This document shows positions 56,967 to 64,000 of a DNA stretch of 64,000 nucleotides, piece after piece. Made by a program: the position numbers and the translations under genes. The stretch is from positions 124,001-188,000 of the forward strand of contig NZ_QKRX01000007.1 in NCBI RefSeq assembly GCF_003284585.1, in the 5' to 3' direction. This DNA is from Nitrincola tibetensis. GTDB lineage: Bacteria > Pseudomonadota > Gammaproteobacteria > Pseudomonadales > Balneatricaceae. Position 1 is the stretch's first letter, and every line of letters starts with the position of its first letter. The notes beneath the pieces were generated by a model. The model worked only from the letters and a program-made list of their open reading frames with translations. It ran no database searches and was not told the DNA's origin.

Positions 56967-58661
56967 TTAATCCAGTTGTCGCGGTTCTAGCGAATTGGCG
57001 CGCAGTTCTGAAAGTTGAATTAAGTGTTGAGCCAACTGCTCTAGGGATTCTATAGACCAGGTTGAATCTGATAGGGCTGCCCAAGCTTTAATATAATCAC
57101 TTGTGGAGATCTCGTGCCCAAAGCCCGGAGGAGCACTACCTATGGATAAGTCGACCATTAGTTGAAGCATGGTAACAATTGGGTACCAGCTGAGATAGGG
57201 TGATACATCAGGTGCGCGCGGCTCTTGCATCCACTCGGGCTTTCGCCAAAAAGCAGCAGGTTCAAAAAAAGTAATAGGGTCGCTTCCGTATTGTAAAAAA
57301 GCTATGCGAAAATCGCCCCAAGGCTGTCCATTCAGATCTAGGCCTTGTGTTTGGTTCATAAAACGCACCACGCTCCCTTGACGAAAGCTTGGTAGCCATG
57401 CTGGTGAGTCAGGGTCACGATTACGCGTTACATTTCGCCAAGTCACACTTCTGAATGGCGGGCCGCTCCATAATGCGCCATTAAAAGGATCTTCTATAAT
57501 GTCATAGAGATCAAACGAGAGGTCAGAGTTAAGTGCACCAAGACTCAGCCCGAATAAGTATAGTTTTGGGCGTGAGTCTTTGGGTAGGGATGTCCAATAG
57601 CTGTAAAGCGTATTGAATAAGGCTCTGGCATTTTCTGCACCATATTGACCTTCGGCAATTAGTGAGAGGTGGCTTGGTAAATAGGAGTATTGTGCAGCAA
57701 CAGTCGCGATGTCTCCTTGATGAAGGTATTCGACGGCGTCCTGCGAGCGGGGGTCAATCCAGCCTCGTCCAGTGGGTGTTGCAATTATCAACACCGATCG
57801 CTCAAATCCACCGACTCTTATCAGCTCATCCAGTGCTAATTGTGCACGTAACTCTGGTGTTTCAGCTGCATTTAGTCCAACGTAGACTCGAATAGGGTCA
57901 AGTGCAGGTTTGTCTGTAAAGCGGCTAATGTCCTCGCTAGAAGGGCTTTGTACAACAAAATGTCGACCTCGGCTACCCAGTGCCTCCCAGCTGATTAAAG
58001 ACTCCGCACTGCCGGGTTTGTTGGGGTCAAGAGGAGGGTGTAAATCGTCTTGAATCAACTGATCGGCATGTTGATAGGAGCGATCTGCCACTTGGAGTGC
58101 ATAGGAATAAACCAAGCCTTCAATAATTGACCAAAATAAAGCCGTCACCATGACGATACCAAGCACATGTGAGACATGGCTTGGAAGAAACCGGGACATC
58201 CTCTTCGATAAATAATAGAAGATTATTTTAAATAATTTGGCAAATAAGAGCGCCACAGCAAAAACCGCAAGTGTGATGGCTGCAATCGTAAAGGGACGGG
58301 TGCTGTCTTCAGGCTCCATGCCCATTAGAGTTCGGATGCTGTTTTGCCACTCTGACGCTCGCCACAAGAACAAAATTGAAATGCATAGACTGATGGCGGC
58401 TAAAGCCAATTGTATATAGCGTTGCGTTGATTGTTTGGCAGAAGGTAGGTGTAAGTAATTCCAAAGCCAGTGACCCAGTACACCAAATGCATATCCAATC
58501 GTAAAGCTAAGTCCCGAGACGATTCCTTGAGCAATATAGGGACGTGGGACTAGGCTTGGTGTTAGCGATAGGGCGAACAAAAATGTAGCGAATACAAGCC
58601 CTGAGGTTGAAAAATGCTTAAGGAGGTTGTTGAATCTGTACATCTTAACGTGATTTATCAT
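56967..58661 (-). CDS. Membrane-anchored alpha/beta hydrolase, Abhydrolase_9 family
   Basis: This 564-residue protein has four or five N-terminal membrane helices (residues ~20-190) followed by a soluble domain. LYLFGLSLGALNSDLSFDL near residue 375 has the GxSxG nucleophile elbow (GLSLG), and GWIDPRSQDAVEYLHQGDIATVAAQYSYLPS is a conserved family segment. The family is widespread in actinobacteria and proteobacteria, with no established substrate. It stands alone on the minus strand between tRNA-Ile2 and the Mrp operon. An alternative start is ATG 58643. I do not assign a function. Confidence 0.8.
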   Translation of the reverse strand: MINHVKMYRFNNLLKHFSTSGLVFATFLFALSLTPSLVPRPYIAQGIVSGLSFTIGYAFGVLGHWLWNYLHLPSAKQSTQRYIQLALAAISLCISILFLWRASEWQNSIRTLMGMEPEDSTRPFTIAAITLAVFAVALLFAKLFKIIFYYLSKRMSRFLPSHVSHVLGIVMVTALFWSIIEGLVYSYALQVADRSYQHADQLIQDDLHPPLDPNKPGSAESLISWEALGSRGRHFVVQSPSSEDISRFTDKPALDPIRVYVGLNAAETPELRAQLALDELIRVGGFERSVLIIATPTGRGWIDPRSQDAVEYLHQGDIATVAAQYSYLPSHLSLIAEGQYGAENARALFNTLYSYWTSLPKDSRPKLYLFGLSLGALNSDLSFDLYDIIEDPFNGALWSGPPFRSVTWRNVTRNRDPDSPAWLPSFRQGSVVRFMNQTQGLDLNGQPWGDFRIAFLQYGSDPITFFEPAAFWRKPEWMQEPRAPDVSPYLSWYPIVTMLQLMVDLSIGSAPPGFGHEISTSDYIKAWAALSDSTWSIESLEQLAQHLIQLSELRANSLEPRQLD

Positions 58662-58827
58662 ATTGAGAATGTGACGACTACCTAGTGTGGTCTATTCATT
58701 TATGATATAGATTTATTCATCGGCTGTGATCGATAAAATGAAATATTTTCGCTTTTTCTCTTTGCATATGTCTGGATCTGACTAGAACAACATGGATGCA
58801 TCATAGATTGCGAGGAGGATATGATGA

Positions 58828-58904
58828 TGGTGGGCCCAGCAGGACTTGAACCTGCGACCGATCGATTATGAGTCGAGCGCTCTAACCAACTGAGCTATGG
58901 GCCC
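58828..58904 (-). tRNA. ileX: tRNA-Ile2 (anticodon CAT, expected lysidine-modified)
   Basis: 77 bases with encoded CCA. The acceptor arms are GGGCCCA and TGGGCCC, the D-arm is GCTCAGTTGGTTAGAGC, the anticodon loop is CTCATAA, and the T-arm is GCAGG-TTCAAGT-CCTGC. CAT would read as methionine, but the acceptor sequence, the GGTCGC variable region and the position beside rpoD match the minor isoleucine tRNA (ileX) whose C34 is converted to lysidine by TilS to read AUA. The first anticodon-stem pair is a C/T mismatch. An elongator tRNA-Met is the alternative. Confidence 0.9.
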
Positions 58905-58946
58905 TAAAAACGAGCGCTAATGATACAGATTTCATATCATTAGCGC
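58905..58946 (-). terminator. Rho-independent terminator of rpoD, abutting the tRNA
   Basis: Two perfectly complementary 12-base arms (58914-58925 and 58935-58946) around a 9-base loop are followed on the minus strand by CGTTTTTA. The T-run ends at the base before the mature tRNA 5' end. Confidence 0.9.
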
Positions 58947-58967
58947 AAGGTTATGATTGTAAAAGTT

Positions 58968-60818
58968 TTAATCGTCTAAGAAGCTACGCAGGTGATCAGA
59001 GCGGCTTGGGTGCCGAAGTTTGCGCAGTGCTTTGGCCTCAATTTGGCGAATACGCTCACGCGTGACATCAAACTGCTTGCCTACTTCTTCTAATGTGTGG
59101 TCCGTGTTCATATCGATACCAAAGCGCATTCTAAGTACTTTGGCTTCGCGTGCCGTTAGTCCAGAAAGAACGCTGCGTGTTGCTTCGCGTAACCCTTCCC
59201 CAGTAGCGGTGTCGACGGGTGATGACATGGTCACATCTTCAATAAAATCACCGAGGCTTGAATCTTCATCATCACCAATCGGGGTTTCCATTGAAATCGG
59301 CTCTTTGGCTATTTTCAGTACCTTACGAACCTTGTCTTCAGGCATTTCCATTTTCTCTGCCAGTTCTTCTGGAGTAGGTTCGCGTCCCATTTCCTGAAGC
59401 ATTTGGCGAGAAATACGATTGAGTTTGTTGATCGTTTCAATCATATGAACAGGTATACGGATGGTGCGAGCCTGATCCGCAATCGATCGCGTGATGGCTT
59501 GGCGTATCCACCAGGTTGCATAGGTTGAGAACTTGTAACCACGACGGTATTCAAACTTGTCGACAGCTTTCATCAGGCCGATGTTGCCTTCCTGAATAAG
59601 GTCTAGAAATTGTAAGCCACGGTTGGTGTATTTCTTAGCAATAGAAATAACTAGACGTAGGTTGGCTTCAACCATTTCTTTTTTGGCGCGACGAGCGCGT
59701 GCTTCACCGATAGATAGACTGCGGTTCACTTCCTTGATTTCCGCAAGAGATATGCCAGTGTCTGTCTCTATTTGAATCAGCTTGCGTTGGGCTCGCTTCA
59801 GATCGGCTAAGTTGGCATTGATATTCTTAGCAAAGCTTGTGTTGCCTGATGCAACCTGATCCAGCCAGTCAGGGTCAGTTTCTTTACCAGGGAAGCCTTG
59901 AATAAAGTCTTTGCGTGGCATGCCGCAACGTTGAGTACAAATACGCATGATAGTGCGTTCTTGTGTACGAATTTTCTCAATGGTGTTTCTAACGCGATCG
60001 GCCAGTAGTTCGTAGAATCTAGGTGACAGCTTAAGTGGCGAAAAGGCTGTGCACAGATCATCCATCGCTTGTAGTGTGCGAGGGTCATTTTTGCCAAAAC
60101 TATTAAAGGCAGTGCGATAATTTTCAAGTGTTTCTTGAATTAACCCAAAACGTTGTTTGGCTTCTTCTGGGTCTGGACCGCGATCTTTTTCGTCATCGCT
60201 GGTGTCAGCACCATCGCCATCTTCATCATCGTCATCATCGGTTGCGACGTCATCATCATCGACTTCAATTTCGTCTAGCTCAACTTCCGTTTCTGGAACA
60301 AAGGAGTCTGGATCGATGTAGCCGCTGAAAATATCGCTGAGTCGACCTTCTTCTCTTAAGGTGCCGTTATAGGCTTCCAAAATCTCGTCGACACTGCCAG
60401 GGAAGTGCGCGAAGGCGGTCATGACTTCACGGATGCCTTCTTCAATACGCTTGGCAATTTCAATTTCGCCTTCACGGGTGAGAAGTTCAACTGTGCCCAT
60501 TTCACGCATATACATGCGCACGGGGTCAGTGGTTCTACCTGCGTCTGATTCTACCGCCGCCAATGCGGCAACTGCCTCTTCATCGGCCTCTTCTGCGGAG
60601 TCACCTTCCGTCATAAGTAATGTTTCAGCATCAGGCGCTTCTTCAGACACGGAAATACCCATGTCATTGATCATGCGAATGATATCTTCAACCTGATCCG
60701 GATCTGCGATATCTTCCGGAAGATGATCGTTGACTTCGGCGTAAGTCAGGTAACCCTGCTCTTTGCCTCTGGCAATAAGTTCCTTCAGTCGAGACTGCTG
60801 TTGGGAAGTGTCTGACAT
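58968..60818 (-). CDS. rpoD: RNA polymerase sigma-70 factor RpoD
   Basis: This 616-residue housekeeping sigma factor has region 1.1 (residues ~1-80), region 1.2 with [16 protein letters not shown] near residue 97, a non-conserved insert with a strongly acidic run ([24 protein letters not shown], near residues 193-216), regions 2.1-2.4 with [39 protein letters not shown], region 3, and region 4.2 with [28 protein letters not shown]. It directs transcription of most genes. It is the last gene of the macromolecular-synthesis operon and also has its own promoter. Confidence 0.99.
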   Translation of the reverse strand: MSDTSQQQSRLKELIARGKEQGYLTYAEVNDHLPEDIADPDQVEDIIRMINDMGISVSEEAPDAETLLMTEGDSAEEADEEAVAALAAVESDAGRTTDPVRMYMREMGTVELLTREGEIEIAKRIEEGIREVMTAFAHFPGSVDEILEAYNGTLREEGRLSDIFSGYIDPDSFVPETEVELDEIEVDDDDVATDDDDDEDGDGADTSDDEKDRGPDPEEAKQRFGLIQETLENYRTAFNSFGKNDPRTLQAMDDLCTAFSPLKLSPRFYELLADRVRNTIEKIRTQERTIMRICTQRCGMPRKDFIQGFPGKETDPDWLDQVASGNTSFAKNINANLADLKRAQRKLIQIETDTGISLAEIKEVNRSLSIGEARARRAKKEMVEANLRLVISIAKKYTNRGLQFLDLIQEGNIGLMKAVDKFEYRRGYKFSTYATWWIRQAITRSIADQARTIRIPVHMIETINKLNRISRQMLQEMGREPTPEELAEKMEMPEDKVRKVLKIAKEPISMETPIGDDEDSSLGDFIEDVTMSSPVDTATGEGLREATRSVLSGLTAREAKVLRMRFGIDMNTDHTLEEVGKQFDVTRERIRQIEAKALRKLRHPSRSDHLRSFLDD

Positions 60819-60872
60819 AGAGCCCCTGCGATGAATACTGATGTGAGTAAAGTGTAGAAAACGAAGCGCGAC

Positions 60873-60878
60873 ATTATA
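60873..60878 (-). promoter_or_regulatory. -10 element of an rpoD promoter
   Basis: On the minus strand TATAAT lies 55 bases before the rpoD start and is followed by the GC-rich GTCGCGC discriminator, as at rplM. A weak TATTCA lies 17 bases upstream. The 155-base gap between dnaG and rpoD holds nothing else I recognise. Confidence 0.55.
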
Positions 60879-60973
60879 GCGGAATTAAGCCTTGCTGAAT
60901 AGAGATTCACATTTTTTAACCTATAAATACCAGTTAAAAAATAGTCGATAAATCTAAAAATGCAAATGCAGAG

Positions 60974-62872
60974 CTAGACTTTTTTGTGACCGTCTAATAG
61001 CAGTTCTTGAAGTCTCGCTTTCTCTTCTTGTGTTAATGGTGTCTGTTTCGATTTTTTCAAGAGTTGATCGAGTCTTCTTTCTTGGCTGCGCTTCATTAGT
61101 TGCTGAAATGCGCCTTGCAACTCCATAAGGGCGTTGGCTTCAGCAGGTATAGGGTCTATGTTGGCAATTTCATTCAACAGCATCAAATAAGGGCTGTGTT
61201 GGGCTGAATGTTGCCAGTCAACCAGCAGTGTTCCTAGCGAGTTATTCTCGTCTTTTTTGAGATAGTTGATGAGCTCGATCAGTAGATCTATATTGTTGTC
61301 TTGAATGTTGCCTAGGTCATCAGGATGGCGGATCGATTGGGCTAAATCAGGGCGATGCAGTAGAATTGAAATAACTTTGTTGATCAAATTCAGACGTAAG
61401 CGTGGCGCTTGTGTTGTGCGTTTTGGATAAAAGGTTTCTCTTGGCTCGTGAGCATCAGAGTAGTCCGGGTAGTCTGGATAATTTGCATAGGCTTCTTGTG
61501 AGCCATAGGGGTCAAATTTAGAGGCAGGAGTAGTGTCTTGCTTCTCATGCGTTGAGTGTGAGGCTTGATGTAAATTAACTACGCTGCTTAATTGCGCTTG
61601 AGAGAGACCTGTCAGTTCAGTGATGCGCTCAAGCATCATTTGTTTTAATAGGCCTGCTTTCATGCTTTGTATTTTGGGTAAGGCGGAGTTTGCAAATTTT
61701 GCCCGTTCGTCAAGGCTCTCTAGGTGTGTGTTTTCCGTTTGGCTTTTGAAAAAAAATTCAGACAGTGTCAGGGATTGGCTGATACGCTGCTCGAAGGCTT
61801 CTTGTCCTTCTTTTCGAATTAAACTGTCTGGGTCTTCGCCTTCTGGCAGAAATAAAAACTTAACGGTCTGGCCATCTTGTATTGTGGGTAAACTGATGTC
61901 GAGCGCTCTTTGTGCTGCAGTTCTGCCTGCCTTGTCACCATCAAAACAGAAAATGAGTTCAGAAACGACCTTGAAGAGTCGGTTTAAATGTTGTTCTGTT
62001 GTTGCCGTTCCTAGTGTTGCGACAGCCCAAGTGATGCCGTGTTGTGCAAGTCCAACGACATCCATATAGCCTTCAACAATCATGATTTTTGAAAGGTTGC
62101 GTGTGGCTTGTCTTGCTTCATATAGGCCGTAGAGTTCTCGGCTTTTGTGGAAGGTGTCTGTTTCGGATGAATTAAGGTACTTGGGTTTTTCATCCCCTAA
62201 AACACGTCCGCCAAATGCAATGACTCGACCTCTGACATCGCGAATTGGAAACATGATGCGGTCACGAAAGCGGTCATAAAAGCGATTTTTTTCTTCGTTA
62301 TGGACAACGAGTCCAGCACTTTGCAGTTGGAGTTGAGGGTTGGGAAGGTTTTTAAAGTGTTTGAGTAAGTTGTCCCACCCAGAGGGAGAAAAGCCAATTT
62401 GGAAGTGCTGGATAGTTTTGTCCGATAAGCCGCGTTTTTGAAGATAATCAATGGCTTTTTGGCGCTCGGATGATGAAGCGAGTTGTTGCTGATAAAAAGC
62501 AGTCGCTTGATCGAGTAAGTTTAGTTGTTCTTTTACTTTGTGCTTTTTGGCGCTGTTGTGTGTAGGGTTCTCATCTCTAGGTACATCTAAGCCAGCCATC
62601 TTGGCAAGCTCTGCCACAGCATCGGGAAAGGGCAAGTTCTCGTATTCCATCAGGAAGCCTAGCGCGTTGCCGCCAGCTCCGCAGCCAAAACAATAGTAAA
62701 ATTGTTTATCAGGGCTGACTGTAAAGGATGGAGAGTTTTCTTTGTGAAAAGGGCAAAGACCAGAAAAATTTTTGCCGCTACGCTTAAGCTTGACGCGACT
62801 TTCAATCACATCAACAATGTTTACACGAGCCAGCAGGTCGTCAATAAAGTATTGCGGTATTTTGCCTGCCAT
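60974..62872 (-). CDS. dnaG: DNA primase DnaG
   Basis: This 632-residue protein has the CHC2 zinc site with C40, H43, C61 and C64, the RNA-polymerase core with the TOPRIM motif MIVEGYMDVVGLAQHG near residue 265 and FCFDGDKAGRTAAQRALD near residue 310, then a Tyr/Pro/Asp-rich linker (near residues 455-485) and the C-terminal DnaB-binding helical domain. It lays RNA primers at the replication fork. It lies between yqeY and rpoD. Confidence 0.99.
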   Translation of the reverse strand: MAGKIPQYFIDDLLARVNIVDVIESRVKLKRSGKNFSGLCPFHKENSPSFTVSPDKQFYYCFGCGAGGNALGFLMEYENLPFPDAVAELAKMAGLDVPRDENPTHNSAKKHKVKEQLNLLDQATAFYQQQLASSSERQKAIDYLQKRGLSDKTIQHFQIGFSPSGWDNLLKHFKNLPNPQLQLQSAGLVVHNEEKNRFYDRFRDRIMFPIRDVRGRVIAFGGRVLGDEKPKYLNSSETDTFHKSRELYGLYEARQATRNLSKIMIVEGYMDVVGLAQHGITWAVATLGTATTEQHLNRLFKVVSELIFCFDGDKAGRTAAQRALDISLPTIQDGQTVKFLFLPEGEDPDSLIRKEGQEAFEQRISQSLTLSEFFFKSQTENTHLESLDERAKFANSALPKIQSMKAGLLKQMMLERITELTGLSQAQLSSVVNLHQASHSTHEKQDTTPASKFDPYGSQEAYANYPDYPDYSDAHEPRETFYPKRTTQAPRLRLNLINKVISILLHRPDLAQSIRHPDDLGNIQDNNIDLLIELINYLKKDENNSLGTLLVDWQHSAQHSPYLMLLNEIANIDPIPAEANALMELQGAFQQLMKRSQERRLDQLLKKSKQTPLTQEEKARLQELLLDGHKKV

Positions 62873-62891
62873 GTTTTCTCCGCTGAGATAT

Positions 62892-62908
62892 CCAGCGAAA
62901 AATGCTGG
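62892..62908 (-). promoter_or_regulatory. Small hairpin between yqeY and dnaG
   Basis: CCAGC and GCTGG pair around ATTTTTC directly after the yqeY stop. There is no U-tract, so it is more likely a processing or stability hairpin than a terminator. Confidence 0.35.
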
Positions 62909-63352
62909 TTAGAGTCTTGCTTTTACCTTGGCTGAAACTGCACTTATATCCGCTCGCCCTTGAACAAGTGGCTTGATGATGCTCATCACCTTGCCCATGT
63001 CTTGCATCGAGCTTGCACCGCTTGTCAGCATCGCATTGTTAATAATATCTTCTATTTCCACATCACTGAGAGGCTGCGGCAGGAAAGTTTTAATCACCTC
63101 CAGCTCCTGCTGCTCCTTGTCCGCCAGTTCAGGGCGCTCAGCCGCCTGATACTGGGCAATCGAATCCTTACGCTGTTTCATCATCTTATCGAGAGTGGCG
63201 AGGACGCGGGCATCATCAAGTTCAGTGCGTTCATCAATTTCTATTCGGTTGATGTCGGCTAGCATCAGGCGTATGGCATTCAAGCGAACTTTATCTTTCG
63301 CTCGCATGGCGACTTTCATCTGTTCTGTTATCTGTTTTTTCAGATCAGACAT
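62909..63352 (-). CDS. yqeY: GatB/YqeY domain protein
   Basis: This 147-residue protein covers the YqeY family: MSDLKKQITEQMKVAMRAKDKVRLNAIRLMLADI at the start, FLPQPLSDVEIEDII near residue 90 and MGKVMSIIKPLVQGRADISAVSAKVKARL at the end. The family resembles the tail of the GatB amidotransferase subunit that grips tRNA; the role of the free-standing protein is unclear. It lies between rpsU and dnaG, as in Pseudomonas. Confidence 0.95.
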   Translation of the reverse strand: MSDLKKQITEQMKVAMRAKDKVRLNAIRLMLADINRIEIDERTELDDARVLATLDKMMKQRKDSIAQYQAAERPELADKEQQELEVIKTFLPQPLSDVEIEDIINNAMLTSGASSMQDMGKVMSIIKPLVQGRADISAVSAKVKARL

Positions 63353-63468
63353 CTGATTACCTGCTGGTTAAGTTGACTTAATGGCTTGCGTTAACGATTA
63401 CAAGTCTTGGTTCTAACGCGTGTTGTAAATCAATATTGGTTATCTATGTGCTAGCTTCAATGAAGAGC

Positions 63469-63684
63469 TTAGTACATGCGTACGCGGCGTGACGTGTCGC
63501 GAGATACTTTTTTAGCGTGGCGCTTAACGGCAGCTGCAGCTTTACGCTTACGAACAGTCGTTGGTTTTTCATAATGTTCACGACGACGAACTTCAGCCAA
63601 AACACCGGCTTTTTCGCAAGAACGCTTGAAACGGCGTAAAGCAACATCAAATGGCTCGTTATCTTTAACTTTTACAGCTGGCAT
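63469..63684 (-). CDS. rpsU: Small ribosomal subunit protein S21
   Basis: This 71-residue basic protein ([27 protein letters not shown] ... RRVRMY) is full-length S21, which helps 30S subunits bind the mRNA ribosome site. It is the first gene of the macromolecular-synthesis operon. AGGAT precedes the ATG. The 116 bases between it and yqeY hold no recognisable gene. Confidence 0.98.
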   Translation of the reverse strand: MPAVKVKDNEPFDVALRRFKRSCEKAGVLAEVRRREHYEKPTTVRKRKAAAAVKRHAKKVSRDTSRRVRMY

Positions 63685-63781
63685 GAAATTATCCTAACTC
63701 GTTTAATAAAATAAGGGCTTGAGTACCCCTGCAACCTCGATTTCTATGCCTTTTGCAAGGCGAAAGACATCAAGGTGCAAA

Positions 63782-63810
63782 ATTTTACTGGGAGCGGAAG
63801 GTTAAGTAAA
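63782..63810 (-). promoter_or_regulatory. rpsU operon promoter
   Basis: On the minus strand TTTACT (63810-63805) and TAAAAT (63787-63782) are exactly 17 bases apart. The leader that follows contains a GCCTT-TTGC-AAGGC hairpin (63748-63761). On the plus strand CATAAT at 63858 is a possible -10 for tsaD. Confidence 0.55.
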
Positions 63811-63924
63811 GTGAAAACTCACTATTCATGTGTGATGAAATGCAGACTTAACTCCGTCATAATAGTGTTTTTAGGCAGCTTAATCGTTGCAGTCTGTATC
63901 AGTGGGTAGAGGGTGAGTTATTCC

Positions 63925-64000
63925 ATGCGAGTTTTAGGTATTGAAACCTCTTGTGATGAAACGGGTGTCGCGATTTTTGACAGTGAAAAAGGTCTACTTG
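63925..64000 (+). CDS. tsaD: tRNA N6-adenosine threonylcarbamoyltransferase TsaD, 5' end only
   Basis: Only the first 25 codons are present ([19 protein letters not shown]...), the highly conserved start of the Kae1/TsaD ATPase fold. TsaD completes the t6A modification of tRNAs reading ANN codons. It is divergent from rpsU with a 240-base gap, as in many gammaproteobacteria. The rest lies beyond the window. Confidence 0.93.
   Translation, partial: MRVLGIETSCDETGVAIFDSEKGLL

Noticed and set aside
58828-58904. Elongator tRNA-Met from the CAT anticodon
   Set aside because: The acceptor stem, the variable region and the position next to rpoD match the minor isoleucine tRNA. I cannot see the lysidine modification itself, so some doubt remains.
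60128-60328. His/Arg-rich plus-strand frame
   Set aside because: It is the reverse reading of the acidic codon run in rpoD.
61620-62069. 149-codon antisense frame inside dnaG
   Set aside because: It mirrors the TOPRIM region of primase. No independent evidence.

Overview
The window is chromosomal DNA of moderate GC content from a gammaproteobacterium, most likely a marine Oceanospirillales/Pseudomonadales-type organism. The evidence is gene order: zapE-rplM-rpsI-petABC-sspAB, then dolP-diaA-yraN-lpoA divergent from rsmI-rnpB, then the full dcw cluster mraZ-to-lpxC followed by secA, argJ and a Nudix-ThiE fusion. This is the arrangement I recall for Pseudomonas aeruginosa. The macromolecular-synthesis operon rpsU-yqeY-dnaG-rpoD with divergent tsaD also fits.

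Layout. 1-5035: the 5' part of a membrane phospholipid acyltransferase/acyl-ACP synthetase (aas, minus strand), divergent from an apparent operon of a GlcC-like regulator, LrgA, LrgB and a GMC flavin oxidoreductase, with two matching operators at its promoter. 5104-11291: cell division ATPase, ribosomal proteins L13/S9, the cytochrome bc1 complex and SspA/SspB. 11340-15954: envelope and division genes (dolP, diaA, yraN, lpoA) on the minus strand, then rsmI and the RNase P RNA on the plus strand. 15975-27487: an accessory module for methylamine use through N-methylglutamate (mgdABCD, gmaS, mgsABC, amt) with a divergent XRE-cupin regulator and a sigma-54-type promoter. It sits between rnpB and mraZ, which are adjacent in Pseudomonas. 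27743-45759: the dcw cluster of 15 genes plus lpxC, driven by a promoter with MraZ boxes. 45893-50813: secA, argJ and the Nudix/ThiE fusion. 50908-56730: a complete Mrp/Pha-type cation/proton antiporter operon on the minus strand with A and B subunits fused. 56967-58661: a membrane-anchored alpha/beta hydrolase of unknown function. 58828-63684: tRNA-Ile2(CAT), rpoD, dnaG, yqeY and rpsU. 63925-64000: the start of tsaD.

How the genes work together. In the methylamine module GmaS makes gamma-glutamylmethylamide, MgsABC converts it to N-methylglutamate, and MgdABCD oxidises that to glutamate, releasing the methyl group as a C1 unit. The sigma-54 signal, the terminal ammonium transporter and the absence of C1-oxidation genes nearby suggest a role mainly in nitrogen supply. 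The dcw genes are almost all overlapping or within a few bases of each other and look like one long transcription unit with extra promoters, for example before lpxC. 

Most of the window is ordinary core genome. I did not find a system I can call wholly undescribed. The best candidates for a second look are the GlcC-LrgAB-GMC operon (a possible hydroxy-acid/keto-acid transport and oxidation unit), the sigma-54-linked methylamine module placed at rnpB, a 27-base sequence shared by the leaders of zapE and rplM, and the strong rpoD terminator that abuts the tRNA-Ile2 gene.
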